Assembly: GCA_012735135.1 (NCBI GenBank)
Contig: JAAYHY010000160.1
Span: 1-64,000, forward strand
Direction: 5' to 3'
From: Bacillota bacterium
GTDB lineage: Bacteria > Bacillota > UBA4882 > UBA10575
Length of the DNA: 64,000 nt
The notes under the pieces are model-generated. The model saw nothing but the letters and a program-made list of their open reading frames with translations. It made no database searches and was not told the origin of the DNA. The position numbers and the translations under genes were made by a program. The number at the start of each line of letters is the position of its first letter. The first letter of the stretch is position 1. Shown here piece after piece: positions 10,094-20,776 of the stretch.

Positions 10094-11623
10094 GTGCGTA
10101 CCAAGTTTTCTCCTTTTTATCTCGTTGTCCTCATCGGCATCTTGCTGGTTGCCGCCTTTTTGGGGCGGGGAGAGTGGAGCGAAAAGAAGGAAACCGCAAA
10201 CAAAGTGGTCGTGGTCATCCCGCAGGACCCCGATTATCTCGATCCCCATCTGGCTTCCGCGGCGGGGACCTACGAGATCATGTTCAATGTCTATGAAGGT
10301 TTGTTGAAACCGACGCCGGACGGCTCCCTACTGCCGGCGCTGGCGGAGCGATATACGGTAACGGAGGACGGCCTCGTCTACACCTTTTACCTCCGTCCCG
10401 GCGTTAAATTTCACAACGGCCAACCCGTCACCGTCGCCGATGTCAAATACTCGCTGGAACGTTTGATGGGAACCGAAACCGGCGAGCCTCTTTCCCCCTT
10501 TTTCAGTAAGGTGGTCGCGGTGGAGGCGCCGGATGAGCGAAAGATCATCCTGAAATTGAAAGAAGTGGATGCCTCCCTCTTAAGCAACCTGACCACGGCG
10601 GCGATTGTGCCCAAGGGTCACCGGGAGCTGAATACCCGGCCGGTCGGGACCGGCCCCTTTCGTTTTGTAGAATACCGGCCGGGACAGCGGATCATCCTGG
10701 CGAAGTTCGCCGATTACTGGCAGGCGGGACGGCCTTACCTGGATAAGGTCGAATTCCGCATCATTCCGGACCGGGAGGCGGCCTTGATCGCCTTGAAAAA
10801 CGGGACCGTTGATATTTATCCCCGGATTGATGTGAACCGCACAGCCGAATTGGGCAAAGATTTCTACACTTTACAAAGCATGCAGAATCTGGTGCAAGTG
10901 CTGGCTCTGAATTTAAAGCGGGAACCCTTTACCGACCGGCGGGTGCGCCGGGCCATCAATCACGCCGTCAATAAAGACGAGTTGATCGAACTGGCGGCCT
11001 TCGGGTTTGGGACCAAACTTGGTTCCGGTTTCAGTCCCGCCATGGCTTATTATCACGAACCGGGTCTGGAAAACATGTACCCCACCGATTTGGCCAAAGC
11101 AAGGGAATTCTTGGCCGAAGCCGGATACCCGGACGGCTTCCGGACGGTCCTGACGGTGCCCTCCAATTACCCCTTCCACGTCGATACCGCCCAAATCATT
11201 GTCGAGCAATTAAAGAAGGTAGGGATTGAGGCCGAGATTGAACTGGTGGAGTGGGCTGTCTGGCTGCAACGGGTTTACCACGGACGGGATTATGCGATGA
11301 CCATTACCGGTTTATCCGGCAAACTGGATCCTTTGCCCGTTTTGATCCGGTACACCTCCGACTATGCAAATAACTTTTTCAATTATCAAAACCCGGAATT
11401 TGACCAGCTTTACAGGCTGGCCGCGGCGGAAAGTGACCCGGAAAAGCGGGCGGCGCTCTACAAAAAAGCCCAAAGAGTTCTGGCGGAGGATGCGGCGGCC
11501 GTTTTTCTGATGGATCCCCATTATATCGTCGCCCTCCGGAAGGAGCTCGCCGGCTACCAAATGTATCCTATTTATATTCAAGACCTCTCGACCGTCTATT
11601 GGACCAATAACAATCCTCGGTGA
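10094..11623 (+). CDS. ABC transporter substrate-binding protein, dipeptide/oligopeptide family (SBP_bac_5)
   Basis: DYLDPHLASAAGTYEIMFNVYEGLLKPTPDGSLLPALAERYTVTEDGLVYTFYLRPGVKFHNG. Confidence 0.95.
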   Translation: MRTKFSPFYLVVLIGILLVAAFLGRGEWSEKKETANKVVVVIPQDPDYLDPHLASAAGTYEIMFNVYEGLLKPTPDGSLLPALAERYTVTEDGLVYTFYLRPGVKFHNGQPVTVADVKYSLERLMGTETGEPLSPFFSKVVAVEAPDERKIILKLKEVDASLLSNLTTAAIVPKGHRELNTRPVGTGPFRFVEYRPGQRIILAKFADYWQAGRPYLDKVEFRIIPDREAALIALKNGTVDIYPRIDVNRTAELGKDFYTLQSMQNLVQVLALNLKREPFTDRRVRRAINHAVNKDELIELAAFGFGTKLGSGFSPAMAYYHEPGLENMYPTDLAKAREFLAEAGYPDGFRTVLTVPSNYPFHVDTAQIIVEQLKKVGIEAEIELVEWAVWLQRVYHGRDYAMTITGLSGKLDPLPVLIRYTSDYANNFFNYQNPEFDQLYRLAAAESDPEKRAALYKKAQRVLAEDAAAVFLMDPHYIVALRKELAGYQMYPIYIQDLSTVYWTNNNPR

Positions 11624-12570
11624 TGATGATGCGTGATCTACCCGGGCGAATAATTACAGCGGTTTTCACACTCTGGCTGGTTTCCCTCTTGATTTTCCTC
11701 GTCTTTCAAGTGCTCCCCGGGAATCCGGCCCAGATCATCCTGGGCGCCGAAGCTGCACCCGAACAAGTGGCGGCACTGGAAAAAGAGCTCGGTCTTGACC
11801 GGCCGGTTTTCCTTCGCTACCTTCACTGGCTGGGCGGGGTTTTCCGTGGGGACTTGGGGAACTCCCTCCGCTACGCCCAACCCGTCCGTCGCTTGATGGC
11901 CAACAGCCTCCAAGTAACATTGCCGGTGGCGGGGATGGCCTTATTCTTTATTCTACTCCTGGGGATTCCGCTGGGGCTGGTGGTGGGGAAATATCACTGG
12001 CAAAAACGGGGCTTTTTCCTTTCGGCCCTTCTTCAACTGGGCACCGCAGTTCCCTCTTTTTGGCTGGGGATCATGCTGACGCTGGTCCTGGCCAAACTCT
12101 TCCGTTCTTTCACGCCGGGCGCCTTCGTCCCTTGGGAAGAGGATTGGCTGGGCGCGTTGGCCTCTTTAATTCCCCCGGCCTTAACGGTCGCCCTGCCGAA
12201 AACCGCGGTTTTAAACCGTTACGTGGGCGCCGCTTTTATCGAGGAAAGCAACGCCGACTATATCCGGACGGCTTACAGTAAGGGGATAACGGAAAAAAGG
12301 GTTTTCTATCGGCATCTCCTCAAAAATATTCTGATCTCGGTCATTACCGTGTTTGGGCTAATGGGCGCCGATATCCTGGGCGGCAGTATAATCGTTGAAA
12401 AAGTATTTGCCCTGCCGGGAATCGGCCGGCTGCTCATCGACGCCATCAGTTTCCGGGATTTCCCGTTAATTCAAGGGATCGCCCTTTACCTCTCCACAGT
12501 GGTGGTGCTCCTTAATTTGCTGGTGGATCTCTTCTACAGCATCCTTGATCCGAGGATCCGATGGAGTTAG
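11620..12570 (+). CDS. DppB/OppB-type ABC permease
   Basis: TM pattern, FLVFQVLPGNPAQIILG, EVEKVFALPGIGRLLIDAI-type EAA region; overlaps the SBP stop. Confidence 0.94.
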   Translation: MMMMRDLPGRIITAVFTLWLVSLLIFLVFQVLPGNPAQIILGAEAAPEQVAALEKELGLDRPVFLRYLHWLGGVFRGDLGNSLRYAQPVRRLMANSLQVTLPVAGMALFFILLLGIPLGLVVGKYHWQKRGFFLSALLQLGTAVPSFWLGIMLTLVLAKLFRSFTPGAFVPWEEDWLGALASLIPPALTVALPKTAVLNRYVGAAFIEESNADYIRTAYSKGITEKRVFYRHLLKNILISVITVFGLMGADILGGSIIVEKVFALPGIGRLLIDAISFRDFPLIQGIALYLSTVVVLLNLLVDLFYSILDPRIRWS

Positions 12571-13397
12571 GAAAGATGATAAAAAGGAAGATCAGTTTTC
12601 ATTTATTAACCGGCGGTTTAATCGTGGGCTTTTTTCTCCTGATGTTAATCGTCAGCTTCTTCTATACCCCGTTTCCCGTCAATGAGATGCATAGCAGCGA
12701 GCGTTTTCTCCCGCCCGGGCGGGCTTACCTTCTGGGGACGGACAATTTTGGCCGGGATATTCTCAGCCGGATTATGAAGGGCACGCAGACCGCTTTTTTC
12801 GTTGGCACCCTCGCGGTCTGCCTCGGGTTGGTAACCGGGGCCGGTTTGGGGGCCGCCAGCGGTTACTTCGGTGGCTGGGTAGACCGGTTGATTGGACAAC
12901 TCACCGCAACCATCCAGGCCTTTCCCGGCGTCCTCTTTGCCCTGATGATCGTTGCCGTCTGCGGGCCGGGCGCCGTCAATACCATTCTCGCCCTAAGTAT
13001 TACCGCCATTCCCGGGTTTACCCGCATCACCCGGAGCGGGTTTTTACAGTTTAAGGAGTGCAGCTTCGTAGAAGCGGCCAAAACCATCGGCGTCGGTCCG
13101 CTCCGAATCATGCTCCGGCACATTCTCCCCCAGATCCTACCGGAACTCCTGGTGGCCGCCTCCACCGGTTTTTCCAGCGCCTTACTGGCCGAAGCCGGTT
13201 TAAGCTATCTCGGCCTCGGCGTCCAGCCCCCGGAACCCAGCTGGGGCCGGATGCTTAACGAAGCTCAAGGCTATCTCTTCCGCGCCCCCTGGTACAGCCT
13301 GGCCCCCGGGCTGGTGCTCATCCTGGCGGTCTTGGGTTTTAACCTGCTGAGTGACGGGATCCGGGATCTCCTCGATCCCAACGCGGAAGAGGGATAA
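12561..13397 (+). CDS. DppC/OppC-type ABC permease
   Basis: LLGTDNFGRDILSRIMKGTQTA...EAAKTIGVGPLRIMLRHILPQ. Confidence 0.94.
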   Translation: MELGKMIKRKISFHLLTGGLIVGFFLLMLIVSFFYTPFPVNEMHSSERFLPPGRAYLLGTDNFGRDILSRIMKGTQTAFFVGTLAVCLGLVTGAGLGAASGYFGGWVDRLIGQLTATIQAFPGVLFALMIVAVCGPGAVNTILALSITAIPGFTRITRSGFLQFKECSFVEAAKTIGVGPLRIMLRHILPQILPELLVAASTGFSSALLAEAGLSYLGLGVQPPEPSWGRMLNEAQGYLFRAPWYSLAPGLVLILAVLGFNLLSDGIRDLLDPNAEEG

Positions 13398-13488
13398 ACA
13401 GCGGCCTTTCCCAGGACCGGCGCCCTTCTTGTTTCAGCGGCGCCGGCTTTGTTTAGGGAAAGCCGTTCCGGTCAACAAAACGCCCCTT

Positions 13489-14451
13489 TTATTTATATTT
13501 TTCCAAAAAAGCATCCAGCCGCCTACGGTACTCCTGGTTGTGATCCAGCCACATCTCACAGTGTTTACTCTCCTCCACCGTCCAAATTTCCCTCTTGTCG
13601 TCGGCGACCGCGTCGTAAATGTCTTTCCCCATAAAGTAAGGGGTCAAGTCGTCGGCCTTGCTATTGATCACCAGCACGGGGGTCCGGACCCCTTGCATAG
13701 CGGCGGCCACCTCGGCATCCTGATAGGAAAAGCCCAATTTCAGCCTATTGACAAGATTGCCGCACCAGCTCATATAGCTCACCGGGATGCCCAGATTCAT
13801 CTCTTTTAATTCCGCAGCGATCATCCAGGCCATACTGCTCACCGGACACTCCAGGATCACAAAGGCAATCCGTTCATCCATGTCCCCGTAGCCCACCGCC
13901 AGTCCCGCGGTGGCCCCGCCGAAGGACTGACCCCATACCCCTATTTTCTCCCCCGGGGCCTGTTCTTCCACATACTTCACCCAGTCGATCAGGTCATACT
14001 TCTCCCAGTAGCCGAAGGTGGTATAGCGGGCGGTATTCTGGTTTGTGCTCCGCTGGTCATAAGTGACGACATTGTACCCTTTTTCCAGAAAATATTGGGC
14101 GATCGGATAATTGGTATACCGGTTGCCACCCAACCCGTGGACCAGGATCACCGTGGGCCGGTTCTTACTGTTCCCGGCTTCAACGGCGTAGATATAATCG
14201 GCGGGGATCATGTGCCCGTCAAAAGAGGACGGAATGGCAATCTCCTCCACCTGATATTGCCGGCGGAAACCTTCATAATCAAAGCCGTACTTTTCCCAAA
14301 AGCCGGCCGGCACCGCCTTTGTTTTCTCGCTGGTGACCAACTGGGTGGAGCCGGCAAAAACCTGAAAGCCGATAAAAACCGACATTCCGACAGAGAAGAC
14401 CACCAGCACCCCCAGGACAATGATTAAAACAAGACCCAGTCTCTTTTTCAT
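13489..14451 (-). CDS. Alpha/beta hydrolase with N-terminal TM anchor
   Basis: VILVHGLGGNR, GVWGQSFGGATAG nucleophile elbow, C-terminal SKHCEM. Confidence 0.88.
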   Translation of the reverse strand: MKKRLGLVLIIVLGVLVVFSVGMSVFIGFQVFAGSTQLVTSEKTKAVPAGFWEKYGFDYEGFRRQYQVEEIAIPSSFDGHMIPADYIYAVEAGNSKNRPTVILVHGLGGNRYTNYPIAQYFLEKGYNVVTYDQRSTNQNTARYTTFGYWEKYDLIDWVKYVEEQAPGEKIGVWGQSFGGATAGLAVGYGDMDERIAFVILECPVSSMAWMIAAELKEMNLGIPVSYMSWCGNLVNRLKLGFSYQDAEVAAAMQGVRTPVLVINSKADDLTPYFMGKDIYDAVADDKREIWTVEESKHCEMWLDHNQEYRRRLDAFLEKYK

Positions 14452-14609
14452 CTGCTTGCCCTCCTATACAACAATAGGATTAATGGTTTATCAATGAAAC
14501 CCCCCAGGTCTACTATCCTCAGAGGGATTTAGGCCAAATTGTTGTCATTCAATGCGTTGCCCGTCTTGAATATAAGTAGTCAGCTTAATATAGAAGTAAT
14601 TTGTACTAA

Positions 14610-15386
14610 TTAAGGAAGAATCCCCTTTATAAATTCGATCACTTGCTCGTTGCGTAGATAGTCATCGTGACTGACATCATCGAAGATTTTCAGCTGGGCA
14701 TCGTTAAAACAATCTTTTACTTGCTCTTGGAGACCGGCACTCAGGGTCCGATCGGCCTTTGAACCAATGATGCAGGTCTTGCATTTCACAGCGGGCGCAT
14801 AATCAATAAGTCTGATATCGTTTGTGATGAAGGCGCGCATCGGTCCATGAAAGAGCGGGATAATTTTGTTATATAAATCCGCCAAATCCCGGTAGGCTGC
14901 CAATAGGATAAGGTAATCGCAATTTCTGACACTGGCAAGGTAGGCGGCAATCCCCGTTCCGTAACTATGCCCCATCACAATTATTTTTTGCTCAGGATAA
15001 TTCCTCTTTGCCCAATCATATAGGTCAACCGCTGTTTGTTGCATTGACTCCAGATTCATTTTGCCTTTACTGTTCTGGCTGCCGTAAAAATCAGCCGCGA
15101 AAAATGGGCAAGGAAAAACCCCGCCAAAGCAGCCAACGGAGTTATAAGCGATGTAATTAGAGCCGCCAAAAAACAGAATAAGCTTATCCGCCGCGCTGGT
15201 CAGGTTATAACCGTAGCCCGACAGCTTTTCGTTAAACTGAATATACTCCGGGGTAAAGTCCACCTCTTTCATGGGTTTTGCCTTTTTATAAAAGGCATAA
15301 GATATGTTCTGCAGCACGAAATTACAGCCTAAGCCGGCCACCAGTGCCCAGAAAAATACCTTCGCAACAATTGGATTCATTTTCAT
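14610..15386 (-). CDS. Alpha/beta hydrolase
   Basis: IIVMGHSYGTGIAAYLA nucleophile elbow, IGSKADRTL, VSHDDYLRN. Confidence 0.8.
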   Translation of the reverse strand: MKMNPIVAKVFFWALVAGLGCNFVLQNISYAFYKKAKPMKEVDFTPEYIQFNEKLSGYGYNLTSAADKLILFFGGSNYIAYNSVGCFGGVFPCPFFAADFYGSQNSKGKMNLESMQQTAVDLYDWAKRNYPEQKIIVMGHSYGTGIAAYLASVRNCDYLILLAAYRDLADLYNKIIPLFHGPMRAFITNDIRLIDYAPAVKCKTCIIGSKADRTLSAGLQEQVKDCFNDAQLKIFDDVSHDDYLRNEQVIEFIKGILP

Positions 15387-15686
15387 TATATTTCGCCCCC
15401 AGTCTTTACCGAACTTGGCAATCCCCGCGCTTTACTCCGCCCGTTGCTGCCGATCTTCGGCAATCCTTTATTATCATTATTTCATCTTAATTACCATGAT
15501 TAAAATCCAATACACATTATAGCATAACAAAGTAGGTAGACCTTCTGGGTTTAATATTGACAATTATGAAAAATTGCAAAGATAAAGTTAAAATTTAAAA
15601 TACGCTTCTCCTGACCAAGGGATACTTGTGCAATTTATACCAATATGATATCATAATAGTATCATTATGGAAGGAGAGAGAAGCTA

Positions 15687-16706
15687 ATGGAAGAAAAAGT
15701 TTTAAAAGCTAAAGCCGGATTGCCCAGGTTAATTCTTTTTATCTTCCTCTACCTTGCCGCCATTGCCCTTATTGTTGTAGGAGGGGTTCTCCTCGATCGA
15801 GGAGTCGGCGGAACCGGCGGGTTCCTTTTGGCCGTGGGGATTTTTTGGGTGCTCGTTGGCTATATCCCCTTTTTCGGGCTTAAGATCATCAAGCCCCAGG
15901 AAGCCTTGGTTCTTACGCTGTTCGGGAGATATATCGGCACCCTGAAAGAGCCCGGTTTCTATTATGTAAATCCTTTCACGGTGGCGGTAAATCCAGCCGC
16001 CAAAACCCGCCTTGGACAAAGCAAAGATGTGGACACAGGTCCAAAGATCACCATTTCTCCCACGGGCACCACGATCCCGTACTACATGGGAGGTAAAAAA
16101 ATATCCCTTAAAATCATGACTCTAAGTAATAATAAACAAAAAGTGAATGACGTTCTAGGAAACCCTGTGGAAATCAGTATTGCCGTCGTGTGGCGGGTCG
16201 TCGACACCGCCAAGGCCGTTTTCAATGTGGACAATTATAAAGAATATCTCTCGCTGCAATGCGACAGCGCCGTCCGGAACATCGTCCGCATCTACCCTTA
16301 CGATGTCGCCAAAGGCATTGACACCACCGGCGACGGCGAGCCGAACGAAGGCAGTCTCCGTGGTTCCAGCACAATCGTCGCTACGCGCATCCGTAAAGAG
16401 ATACAAGAAAAAGTAGAAGTTGCCGGTCTCGAAATTCTCGAAGCACGCATTACCTATCTGGCTTATGCTCCGGAAATTGCCGCCGTCATGCTCCAAAGAC
16501 AACAAGCCTGCGCCATTATCGACGCCAGAAAGATGATTGTCGAAGGCGCCGTAAGTATGGTCGAGATGGCTTTGGCGAAACTTAATGAAAATAATGTCGT
16601 CAAACTTGACGAAGAGCGGAAAGCCGCTATGGTATCCAACTTGCTGGTGATCCTCTGCGGAAACAAGGATGCCCAGCCTGTCGTCAATAGCGGCAGTCTT
16701 TACTAA
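15687..16706 (+). CDS. SPFH/Band 7 domain membrane protein
   Basis: N-terminal TM pair, [50 protein letters not shown]. Confidence 0.92.
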   Translation: MEEKVLKAKAGLPRLILFIFLYLAAIALIVVGGVLLDRGVGGTGGFLLAVGIFWVLVGYIPFFGLKIIKPQEALVLTLFGRYIGTLKEPGFYYVNPFTVAVNPAAKTRLGQSKDVDTGPKITISPTGTTIPYYMGGKKISLKIMTLSNNKQKVNDVLGNPVEISIAVVWRVVDTAKAVFNVDNYKEYLSLQCDSAVRNIVRIYPYDVAKGIDTTGDGEPNEGSLRGSSTIVATRIRKEIQEKVEVAGLEILEARITYLAYAPEIAAVMLQRQQACAIIDARKMIVEGAVSMVEMALAKLNENNVVKLDEERKAAMVSNLLVILCGNKDAQPVVNSGSLY

Positions 16707-16708
16707 AA

Positions 16709-16906
16709 GTGGCCGGCTCAAAAAAGCAGATTCCCCTTCGCCTTTCGCCAAAGTTGTACGAGGAGCTTGCCGCCTGGGCGGCGGAGGATTTCCGTTCCCT
16801 GAACGGCCAGATCGAATATCTGCTGACCGAATGTGTCCGGCAAAGAAAAAAAACAGGCAAATATGTCCCGGATCATTTAACTGAGAAGAAGACACCGGAA
16901 GAATAG
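16709..16906 (+). CDS. Small Arc/RHH-like protein downstream of the SPFH gene
   Basis: [44 protein letters not shown]. Confidence 0.7.
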   Translation: MAGSKKQIPLRLSPKLYEELAAWAAEDFRSLNGQIEYLLTECVRQRKKTGKYVPDHLTEKKTPEE

Positions 16907-16933
16907 ACGCAACCGAATGGCGATTTTCAAATT

Positions 16934-16973
16934 AAACACGCCGCTTGCTAATTAATAGTCAAGCGGCGTGTTT
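16934..16973. terminator. Intrinsic terminator-like hairpin
   Basis: 14-bp stem aaacacgccgcttg/caagcggcgtgttt. Confidence 0.7.
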
Positions 16974-17085
16974 GATCACGCATTATTAATCTAAATCCAC
17001 TCTTCCTACTGCTGATAGGAAGTCTCCAAAAGATTTTGTAGCCTCACCTTTCCGGACATTAATATGCATATAGATTGTTTTTCTC

Positions 17086-19657
17086 CTAGAGTTCAACCTT
17101 TTCCGCCTTGGCGCCATTACTTACCGCCCACTCTGATACATTGTTATACCAGTCTTTCGCTTTAATGCGGAAAAACCAGGTCGAACTAGTATCACTAATG
17201 TTAAACGTATAAGACGTGGTACTACCTGGGACTGTAACAGAAATTGGGTCTGTGAATTCTTCGTTATTTGCGATTTCAATAATGTAATATCCAAGATCAT
17301 TACATACAGTACCATTGGTATTTTTCGTCACTGGTTCCCATTCTATCCACACACACCTTATTCCGCCTGTAGCTGTAACTGAACCCGGAGCTTTTGGGAT
17401 TGTGGTATCTACAGGCGTCGCCGATGTCCAGTTCGGGTTGGAACGAAGTCCATAAACATCAACGCAGACAACTGCAAAAGAATACTCGACTCCCGCTTGC
17501 AAGCCATTTATGTAATAAACGTTATCGTCTTTATTGGTAATAGTGGCAACAGTGGCAGGATTATACTGTTCAGATAAAATTTCATACCGTGCAAAGTCTT
17601 CTGGCGGTGTATAGCTCCAAGAAATAGCTGAGATAAAATCGCCATCAGCAGTTTGGCTAAAAGTTACAGCGGGAGCGGGAATATCATGAGGGGCAACTGT
17701 ATCTAAAACCCGTTGGTTTAGTTCAAAATAGGGTCCTTCTACGCCAGGGATACTGATGGCTGCCACCCGGCAAAAAGCTGTGTTCCCATAAGCCATTTCA
17801 TAGGAATAGGTTGTAATACCTTCGGCCCGTGGAATGGTATTTTCTAAAAACCAGGTTACACCATTGGTTGAGCGATAAATCTTATAATGGCTTGGGTTAT
17901 CCTCTGAAGTAATGCGTAGTTCTACTGTTACCAATGACGGGCTTGCCGGGTTAAAGATAGGTGTCATCGTAACTTCAGGCCTTAATGGAGGGGTTGGATC
18001 GCCCGCGACAACTTCAACCTGGCAATACTCACTTTCTTGGCCAAAAACGTTATAGGCTGTTACCCGATAATAGTATGAAATGCCATTGTACAGACCCTGG
18101 TCAACAAATACCTTTTCCCCGTTGTTGGAGACAGTAGTAACAAGTTTGTAGTTGTAATTTTCTTCGTGCGATCTGTAAATCCGATACCCTGCCAGCCCAA
18201 CTACCGGCTCCGATCCGGATGGATTGTCGTTTTCTGTTACCTCAGGCCAAGTTAATCGAACGCAGGCCTGATTTAACTCGTAACTGTAAAATCCTTCTCC
18301 GGTAACAACCGGGGCTTTGGGAGGATATAAGTTCCCCGCAACTACACTTCCTACTTCAGACGAGGAAGAAGAATTACCGACCAAGTCAAAAGCAACTAAG
18401 CGGTATTGGTAAGTTTCTTTATTGGATAGATTACGATGAACAAAAGTATAAGGATTTTCTTCTTGCCTTTGAACAACCCCAATCAAAGTCCAATTTTCGG
18501 CTGTACTAGCCAGTCTTGTGTATACATTAATACCATGGAGGTCGGGTTCTTGTCCGCAGTTAAAAGTTAAAATGTTATCGATCGAATAATCGCTATTGAT
18601 TTGTGTATGAATAGAAACCCAAGTTGGTGTAGACGGTGGTGTATAATCGCCGATTTTAATTCCCATATGATTAGAGTACTCTGAATAGATAAAGTCACTA
18701 TCGACCGCCCGGACATTATAGTAATAATTGTCTCCACGGACAGTAGTATTGTCAGTAAATGAATAAGATTCGGGTTGAGGGTATTGTGCTTTTATTCTTC
18801 CGATTTCAATAAAGTTCAGCGGAGCATTTAAGGCCCGATAAATAACATACTCAGTTATTGTAGCAGAACCGCCACCTGATTCTTCCGTATTTTCGGTTAC
18901 TGCTGAAAAAACAACTTTAACGATCTGTTCATCAATAGCTTGCACAGATAATAATTCCGGTGCTTTCGGGATCGGCCCACCAGCAATTATTGTTCTCTCT
19001 TCGGATTGTTCTGATTCATTTCCCCATCTGTCAACTGCCGTAACTACAAAAGTATATTTGGCTCCTCTGGTTAGATTATTTAAGCGATAAATATTATTTC
19101 CGGCAGCAACTTGAGCAACAGAACTGCGCACTTTTGTCCCATTGTCACCGGTACTTACTTTATAAATTTTATAATAGAGCAAGTTTTCGAGCGGTGTTCC
19201 GTCCTGTCTGGTATCAACTTCATTCCATTCTAATTCGATCCAACAAGAATCGGAGCCTCCATCGTTTGCTCCTGTTTTAAGCGGGGAAGGGCCCCAGGTT
19301 GGCGCTGCTGGTGGCAGTGGAATTGCTTCACTGGCGATAAAACTAATCGGTGTACATTTATCAGAGTGAATACCCCTGGTATTCACGGCGCTGACTGTAT
19401 ACCAATACTTTTTTTCCCGATTTGCAAACTCATGTATGCATGATGTGGTTTTTCCATCGACTCTTTTTAGAAGTTCAAAGTTTTCCTTTTCATCCGGCCG
19501 ATACCACACACAATAATCAACCTTCGATCCCGTATCTGTCAATAACTTGTCCTCTTACAGAATATGTTTTTGACTTTTTCGAGCTTCCGCAGCCACATAA
19601 AAAAACAACAATGACTACCAAGATATAAATAAAGTATGTTTTTTTGTCCAGTAGCAT
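17086..19657 (-). pseudogene. Multi-domain fibronectin type III lipoprotein; leader out of frame with body
   Basis: ORF 17086..19542 has tandem FN3 modules; an ATG at 19657 encodes lipoprotein leader MLLDKKTYFIYILVVIVVFLCGCGSSKKSKTYSVRGQVIDRYGIEG* in another frame. Confidence 0.65.
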
Positions 19658-19833
19658 AAAAACCCTCCTTATGTTAAGTGTGCGTTAAGCTTTACCAATA
19701 TCAATATCGTATTATCCTTGTTGTTTCTTTAATCGGTTTCAGCTGAATACAAGGTATCTGAGGGTGTAGCTATGCTACTAATAAATTTATAAGAGCCTAT
19801 CCGCTGGAAAGGGAGTTTTTCAGTTGAATACGA

Positions 19834-20661
19834 TTACTTCTCTTCAATCGGTATATAGATCCGTTCGGAGAAAACGCGGCTTTGTTCCTGGTAGCATTCA
19901 AATTCAAAGCTGTCTCGCCGTTTATAGCTGCTCTCCCGGAGCCAGACTCGGTTAATATATTCCCATGTGCGGTGAATGGTATTGACAAAATTCGCATGGG
20001 TAGTATCAGGCGTTTTAAACAAGGCATAAAGCCCGCCGGTAATCTGTAATTCCTGGGTTCCCGCAAGATCTCCCTTAGCATTTTCGGTCGCGATCCCGAT
20101 GTAATACTCCAGCTTCTTCCCGGCCTCATTCCACATACTCACGCCGAAGTCTTCACAAACCCTGCCGCCCGACAAGCGCAGGGAAAGCTTTCTGGCATTG
20201 TATTTATTCCAAAAATTCGGCGGATAATCCTCATCGCTTTTGTAAACTGTCAAAGAAAGACCAGGGAGCGTGATGATTTCAGGCGTAACAGAAAACGGCC
20301 TTGTCTCAAAAGATAAGGGTTCATAAAGCTTCAGACTGTTTCGGACCGCTTTGTATTCCGTCGGTAGAATATGATACTCCGCCTTGAAAGCCCGCGTAAA
20401 ATTTTCTTTGGAATTAAATCCATACCTAAAGGCGATATCCGAAATATATTCATCGGTTTGGCAGATTCGTTTGGCAATTTCACTGAGCCGCCTTTTTCTT
20501 ATATAATCGGCGGGCGTTAGCCCCGACACTTCCTTGAACACCCGGAGGAAATGATATTCGGAGTAACCACAAGCCTTTGCGCAGGCCGCTAAATCAATTT
20601 CATTTGTTAAATTTTGCTCTATATAGGCTACAGCCCTGGCGATATGCTCTCTGTAATCCAT
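19834..20661 (-). CDS. AraC-family regulator with effector-binding-like C-terminal domain
   Basis: ARAVAYIEQNLTNEIDLAACAKACGYSEYHFLRVFKEVSGLTPADYIRKRRLSE. Confidence 0.93.
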   Translation of the reverse strand: MDYREHIARAVAYIEQNLTNEIDLAACAKACGYSEYHFLRVFKEVSGLTPADYIRKRRLSEIAKRICQTDEYISDIAFRYGFNSKENFTRAFKAEYHILPTEYKAVRNSLKLYEPLSFETRPFSVTPEIITLPGLSLTVYKSDEDYPPNFWNKYNARKLSLRLSGGRVCEDFGVSMWNEAGKKLEYYIGIATENAKGDLAGTQELQITGGLYALFKTPDTTHANFVNTIHRTWEYINRVWLRESSYKRRDSFEFECYQEQSRVFSERIYIPIEEK

Positions 20662-20776
20662 AAACTAAACACCCGCCTGAAGTAATGTGAGCTTCTTTTT
20701 CTCCTTACGGCGTCATGATGACCAAGCTCCCTATGGATTTCAATCCTTAGGGCGCTTGGTCCTTTTTCCCTTCTGT

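Noticed and set aside
16155-16895. 246-aa minus-strand ORF
   Set aside because: Antisense to the SPFH gene and the small Arc-like gene; no recognisable motif.
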